This document shows, one piece after another, positions 58,497-64,000 of a stretch of DNA of 64,000 nucleotides. The stretch's first letter is position 1; each line of letters begins with the position of its first letter. The DNA is taken from NCBI GenBank assembly GCA_030761205.1, contig JAULJL010000047.1, positions 4,312,543 through 4,376,542 of the forward strand, in the 5' to 3' direction. A program made the translations under genes and the position numbers. The notes beneath the pieces are model-generated. The model saw only the letters and a program-made list of their open reading frames with translations. It searched no databases and was not told the origin of the DNA. The stretch is from Fremontodendron californicum. Its lineage: Eukaryota > Streptophyta > Magnoliopsida > Malvales > Malvaceae.

Positions 58497-61400
58497 TTAT
58501 TCAACATAATTTGGCTCAAAAAGTGGTAACTCCTCTACATCTTGTATTGGAAAGTTCTCATAGTAAGGCTTCAATTTATGACCATTTACTTTGAATGCCT
58601 TATCTGTTTTTGGGCTTTGGATTTCAACTGCACCATGAGTAAATACATTAGTAATAACTAAAGGTCCAACCCAACGAGAACATAACTTACTTGGAAATAA
58701 CTTAAGGCGTGAATGGAAGAGAAGACCTTTTGTCCAACAACAAAGTCCTTTCTTGATATCATCTTGTCATGGAATGCCTTAGTCTTTTCCTTGTAAATCC
58801 TAGAATTCTCATAGGTATCATTCCTTATCTCCTCTAATTCTTGTAGGTCAAGTTTTCTTTGCTTACCTGCCTTATCCATCTCCATGTTGCATTGTTTGAT
58901 AGCCCAATATGATTTATGTTCTAATTCAATCGGAAGATGACAAGACTTACCATAAACAAGTCGATAAGGAGACATACCAATGGGTGTTTTATATGCTGTC
59001 CTATAAGCCCAAAGTGCATCATCAAGTCGTGAACTCCAATCCTTCCTATTTGGATTAACTGTCTTTTCAAGGATGGACTTTACTTCTCGATTTGACACTT
59101 CAGCTTGCCCACTAGTTTGAGGATGGTATGAGGTGGAGACCTTGTGTGTGATGTTATACTTCCTCAAAAGTGCTTCCATAGTCCTATTGCAAAAGTGAGT
59201 ACCTCTATCGCTGATTATGGCCTTTGGTGTTCCAAACCTAGCAAAGATATTAGTCTTGACAAAATCTGAAACAACTTTAGAGTTATTAGTCCTAGTGGCT
59301 TTTGCTTCCACCCACTTCGAAACATAATCAACGGCAAGTAAAATATAAAGATTACCAAAAGAATAAGGAAAAGGTCCCATGAAATCCATGCCCCATACAT
59401 CAAAAATTCTAGCACCTAAGTTACCTGTTCTTTGGCAACAATCACATGACTTGCAAAAGAGGTATGCATCTTCGAATATAGTAGGCCAATAAAATCCAGA
59501 ATGAAGAACTTTCATGGCTGTTGTTTTGGATCCAAAGTGTCCTCCACATGCATAAGAGTGACAAAAGGTGAGAATAGATTGAAATTCAGGTTCGAGTACA
59601 CACCTTCTTATAATCTGATCGGAGCAATGCTTCAAAAGTTAAGGATCATCCCATATGTAGTATTTGGCATCACTCTTGATCTTATTTCTTTGAGCTGGTG
59701 TCAACTCTTGTGGCAACTTCTTGGTAACTAAGTAATTAACAATATCGATATACCAAGGAGTTGTTGTACTTATAAAAAGAAGTTGCTCATCCGGAAAGTT
59801 CTCATTCAAGGGTAGTGCATCCTCTTCATGAACTAAACGGCTAAGATGGTCCGCAACAAAGTTGTCACAACCTCTCTTATCTTTTATCTCCAAATAAAAC
59901 TCTTGTAAGAGAAGCATCCATCTAATCAACCTTGGTTTGGCCTCCTTCTTAGTGAGTACTTACCTAAGGCTGCATGGTCAGAAAATACAATTACTTTAGT
60001 ACCAATTAAATAAGATCAAAATTTTTCTAAAGAAAATACAACAGCCAAAAGTTCTTTTTCAGTAGTGGAATAGTTTAATTGAGCATCATTAAGAGTTCGG
60101 GAGGCATAATAAATGGCATGTGAGGCTTTGCCAACCCGTTGGCCCAAAACAGCTCCAATGGCATAGTCACTAGCATCACACATGATTTCAAAAGGTACAT
60201 TCCAATCTAGTGGTTGCATGATAGAAGCTAATGTCAAGAGTCCCTTTAATGTTTCAAACGCCTCTTTGCATTTATCATCAAAGTGGAAAACCACATCTTT
60301 TTGTAGTAGCTTGCAAAGAGGTAATGTGATCTTTGAGAAGTCTTTGATAAATCTCCTACAGAAACCTGCATGTCCAAGAAAAGAACGAACCTCTCTCACA
60401 TTTGTGGGAGGTGGTAAAGAATGCATAATATCTATTTTAGATTTATCAACCTCTATCCCTCTAGAAGAAATAACATGGCCCAAAACTATTCCTTGTTCTA
60501 CCATAAAGTGAAAATTTTCCCAAATCAAAACAAGGTTAGTTTCCATGCATCTTTCAAGTACAAGTGTAAGGTTCTCTAGACATCTATCAAAAGAATCACC
60601 ATAGACACTAAAATCATCCATAAACATTTCTATGATGTTCTTTACATAATCTGGAAATATGCTAACCTTTGGAATGTAGCTAGTGCATTACAAAGACCAA
60701 ATGGCATACGCCGGTATGCAAAAATACCAAATGGACATGTGTATGTTGTTTTCTCTTGGTCCTCCGGAGCAATGGCAATCTGATTATAACCTTAAAAACC
60801 ATCAAGAAAACAATAATGAGAATGTCCAGCTAGCCTTTCAAGCATTTGATCAATAAAAGGTAAAGGAAAGTGGTCTTTGCGAGTTGTGGAATTAAGTTTA
60901 TGATAATCAATACAAACTCGCCACCCTGTTTGAATCCTAGTAGGAACAAGTTCATTCTCATTATTTGTTACCACCGTTACACCTGATTTCTTTGGAACCA
61001 CTTGGATCGGGCTCACCATTTGCTATCCGAGATAGGATAGATCACTCCAACATCTAGGAGCTTCAGTATCTCCTTTTTCACAACCTCCATCATAGGAGGG
61101 TTCAATCTTCTTTGTGCTTTGTTGTTGGTTTGGACGCCTCCTCTAACAAAATCCGGTGCATGCACATGGATGGGCTTATTCCCTTGATATCGGCAATTGT
61201 CCAACCAATTGTTGTTTTATGCTCTCTAAGCACCCGGATAAGTCGCTCTTCTTGCAAAGGTGTGAGCTCTTTGGCAATGATGATTGGTAGTGTGTCCTTT
61301 TCACCTAAGAACACATATTTCAAGTGGTTCGATAGTGGTTTCAACTCTAAAGTTGGTGCCTGTGAAATGGAAAGTAGAAGATTCTCGTTAGATAAAGGCA

Positions 61401-62213
61401 AATCAATAAATGAAACATCAAACCTTGCATCTTTATGTGGCAGTGAGAGTAAAGATTCTAGTGCCCCTTCCACAAGGTCACTCAAGGCTAGTTCCCCTTT
61501 AGCATTCCCCATTCCGAGATGTTTGCTAAGGACTATCTCCACACTATCTTCACCATCTAGCTCATAAGCTTGCTGCACTAGTGAGTCAATTATATCAATA
61601 TTAAAAACATAATGCACATCACTATGATATCTCATGGCCTCAAAAATGTTAAAGCGAATTATTTCACCATCAAATTCCATAGTTAAAGATCCATCATGTA
61701 CATCAACTTTAGTTCTTGTTGTTTTCAAGAATGGTCTCCCTAATAGAATAGGTCTGGGATTAGAAGACATCTCATCTTCCATCTCAATAACATAAAAGTC
61801 AGCGGGAAAAACCAATTCATTAACCTGTACAAGAACGTCTTCTACAACTCCTCTTGGATAAGTGTTAGAACGGTCAGCAAGTTGTATTATAACACCGGTT
61901 TCCTCTAATGGTCCTAGATTCAATGAAGCATAAATTGAATATGGCATGACATTAATAGATGCCCCTAGATCTAGCATAGCACGCTCAAACCTGGTGTTGC
62001 CTATCGTACAAGGAATGGTAAACATACCTGGATCCTTGCATTTAGGTGGGAGTTTCTTTTGAAGAACAACTGACACATTCTCCCCTACACTTACCTTTTC
62101 ATTCCATTTCAACTTCCGTTTAGATGTGCACAACTCTTTTAGGAACTTGGCATATCTTGGCACTTGCTTGATAGCATCTAGGAAAGGATTGTTGACCTCT
62201 ACTTTTCGGAAGG
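58497..62213 (-). pseudogene. Pol and partial gag of Athila copy 3
   Basis: Minus-strand order: gag end and protease (62213-61102), RT start (61204-60792), RT end and RNase H (60627-60016), RNase H end and integrase (59929-58497). Breaks include loss of TATACACC in RT near 60667, the same CGA to TGA as in copy 2 after EKF (60013-60015), a stop near 59637, an in-frame loss of 12 codons in integrase near 59409 (compare GARNQMPQTPILIVEIFDVW, where only GAR and IFDVW remain) and a frameshift near 58720. At 62213 the frame is still open (FRKVEVNNPFLDAIKQV) and is cut by the next element. Confidence 0.88.
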
Positions 62214-63697
62214 TGATAACTCGTATAATTATATAGTTTTTAGTTATGTTTTATTATTGTTTTGTGTCAAATACGAGTTATTATTGTTTAGTCTAATTGT
62301 GTTTATGATCTTTTATATTTTTATGTAATTTGGTGTTTTTCACAAGTTTCTTTGAGTGATTTCAGATTACTAGAATTAAGGGCAAATCCAGTTCAGTTCC
62401 AGTTCCGACACATTTTGCCATATCAGCTATATCTCGAGTTTCACTGAAGCAATAAGGCTGAACTTTGTATCCCTGCAAAGCTAAGAGGCATATCTATCTT
62501 TTTCATGTTTTACACTTCTTGAAACGGAGTCGTTTTCCCTAGCGAAATCGACCATCAAGTTGGCTGATGTGCAATGACGTCTGTTCTGCACCGTTTTGGT
62601 ATTTTGACCATATCTCCCGATCCACGTGCGCAAATGATCTGATTCCAACGGCTATGGATCCGTAACTGATAGGGGTATATTTCTCTAGAAGACCATTTTA
62701 TCAGATCGAGCCTCCAACATTGACAAAATCGACCATCAAGCTGGCTGATCAGAATTGTCATACAATATGACGAAAATTGTTAGAAAAATGCACCCACCTA
62801 TTATACCTACCTTTGAAATTTGTAAAGCTTGTCTCTTGTCATTTAGCCCTCCAAAATGTGTATAAATAGAGGGCCTTGGATGAGTATTGGGATACATTGA
62901 TACATTGGTAGGATAGCCATTGTAATAAAATTCTCTAAGTTTTCTTTTTCTTTCCTTTCTCTAGTTTTCTTTTTCTTCTTACATTTCTTTTCATTTTATT
63001 CATATCTAGTATGTGTTTCTAATCATATTGTTGAGGTGATGAGGTGAAGCTCTTGGTAAATGCTAAGGTTAGTCTCTTAAACATGAGCTAAAATGAATCA
63101 TCATTTATAAGCACTAGCATAGATAATATTTTCTTTTGGTTTAAAATCATACTTGCAAAGTAGAGATCTTGATTCATTATTGACAATGAAAATGGCACAG
63201 TAAATGCTTGGTTTCATAACCTTGATTTGTTGTAGACATACACCTTGGCATAAGGAATGCTTGGACTCTTTTTATGAGTTTTGAGGACACCAAATGAACA
63301 TAATATCATATGCTATGGACGTTGGACAATTTGGACTGAATTGCTAAACCTTCCGATTGGAACCTCCCTTATGTGTGGATTTCAATTGTGTAATAAAACA
63401 AGATTAATTTTAGCATAACACCAAGAGTGGATTCTCTAACCTCAACATCCTTTCTTATTGTTTTTTATATTTTGTTTAATTTCTTTTATGTTATTTTATT
63501 TATTTTGTTCTCTAATATCTTGTTTATTTTGTTTTGTTGTTGATTCCCTAATATCTTGTTTACTTTCTTTTTCTTATATATTTATAAACTTATACTTACT
63601 AATACGCTTCCCTGTGGTTCGACCTCGGACACCCGAGAATTTATTACTTGAACATAACCTGCACTTGGGTTTACAACTCTTAATTGAGTTTCCATCA
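62214..63697 (+). repeat. 5' LTR of an Athila-like element (type B)
   Basis: TGATAACTCG...GAGTTTCCATCA, 1,484 bp, inserted into gag of Athila copy 3. The left target flank is GAAGG (62209-62213); the right end is outside the window. TATA box TATAAATA at 62861-62868. Its U3 matches that of the solo LTRs at 9269 and 9732, while its U5 does not. Confidence 0.88.
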
Positions 63698-63703
63698 AGT
63701 TTT

Positions 63704-63720
63704 TGGCGCCGTTGCCGGGG
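63704..63720 (+). other. Primer-binding site, tRNA-Asp, type B element
   Basis: Exact TGGCGCCGTTGCCGGGG, six bases after the LTR. Confidence 0.9.
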
Positions 63721-63938
63721 AAGCAATACTAAGTATATAAGTTTATAAGTATATTTATTTTTATTGGCTGGTTATACCGCCTAATTTAGTATATTTATTT
63801 TGTTTGGCTGGTTATACCGCCTAATTTGTATATTAACTTTGTTTTATGCTTGTTTGGCGACGTGATTTTAGATCTCGTCGTTTAGTTAGATTTTATTGTG
63901 AAACTTTTTCAGGTAATCTTTCTAATACAACTCCTACC
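63721..63938 (+). repeat. Leader of the type B element with the minisatellite unit
   Basis: Two TTGGCTGGTTATACCGCC units (63764 and 63805) with the same AATTTAGTATAT and AATTTGTATATTAACTTTG spacers as in the chimeric LTRs. A likely splice acceptor CTTTTTCAG (63904-63912) lies before the gag start. Confidence 0.8.
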
Positions 63939-64000
63939 ATGGCTGACAATGAAAGTGTTCATGCTGAAGATGAGAACAGACAAGTACGCACCATGCGTGA
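63939..64000 (+). CDS. gag start of the type B Athila-like element, partial
   Basis: ATG followed by ADNESVHAEDENRQVRTMR, acidic and resembling the MADN.. start of Athila gag proteins. It runs off the window end, so nothing can be said about its integrity. Confidence 0.6.
   Translation, partial: MADNESVHAEDENRQVRTMR

Noticed and set aside
1..64000. tRNA, rRNA or other structural RNA genes
   Set aside because: No cloverleaf or rRNA sequence was noticed; the only tRNA-related sequences are retroelement primer-binding sites.

Overview
The window is nuclear DNA of a flowering plant, most likely a eudicot with a repeat-rich genome. It holds two intron-containing plant genes (a G-type lectin S-receptor-like kinase and an NAA60-type N-acetyltransferase), AT-rich spacers, MITEs and large nested LTR retrotransposons. 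The species cannot be named from sequence alone. About four fifths of the window is transposable-element DNA.

Layout. 1-622 is the 3' end of an LTR that cuts into a MITE inside, or just beyond, the kinase gene. 800-4161 (minus) carries five exons of the kinase; its last exons lie to the left of the window or are lost. 4162-6941 is spacer with a MITE. 6942-15480 (minus) is the NAA60-like gene. Its fourth coding exon is split by a solo LTR (9269-13320, TSD GAGAA), which is itself split by a second solo LTR (9732-11885, TSD CCGAC) carrying a captured exon of an unidentified plant gene. 15692-16931 is a long foldback repeat. 17006-38541 is a minus-strand Tat/Ogre-like element (TSD CATAA, tRNA-Arg primer site). 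It has a gag-like gene, three tandem-repeat arrays and no pol, and both LTRs carry a fragment of a sterol C-24 methyltransferase gene. A plus-strand Athila-type element (27563-36444, TSD TGGCT) sits inside it and has a 5' LTR but no 3' LTR. 38547-41414 looks like the start of a Helitron. 41415-42779 is a short LTR tip plus a Ty1/copia tail. 42780-62213 is a stack of minus-strand Athila copies (two LTRs, then two pol regions fused at a 6-bp microhomology). A plus-strand, gag-only Athila derivative (46525-52533) is nested in this stack. From 62214 a third type of Athila-like element (plus) starts and runs out of the window.

The relative order of events can be read from the nesting. MITEs entered introns of both genes; the chimeric LTR entered NAA60; a second LTR of the same type entered that one. 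Separately, the Ogre-like element landed and then received an Athila element 12 bp from its primer site. All pol copies seen are broken by frameshifts, stops or deletions, so none of the elements fully visible here looks autonomous.

The most unusual signals are host-gene pieces carried inside LTRs (two different genes in two unrelated LTR families), LTRs whose U3 and U5 belong to different families, and an Athila copy lacking its 3' LTR although its target duplication is intact. No undescribed cellular system was identified; the novelty lies in the mobile-element architecture.
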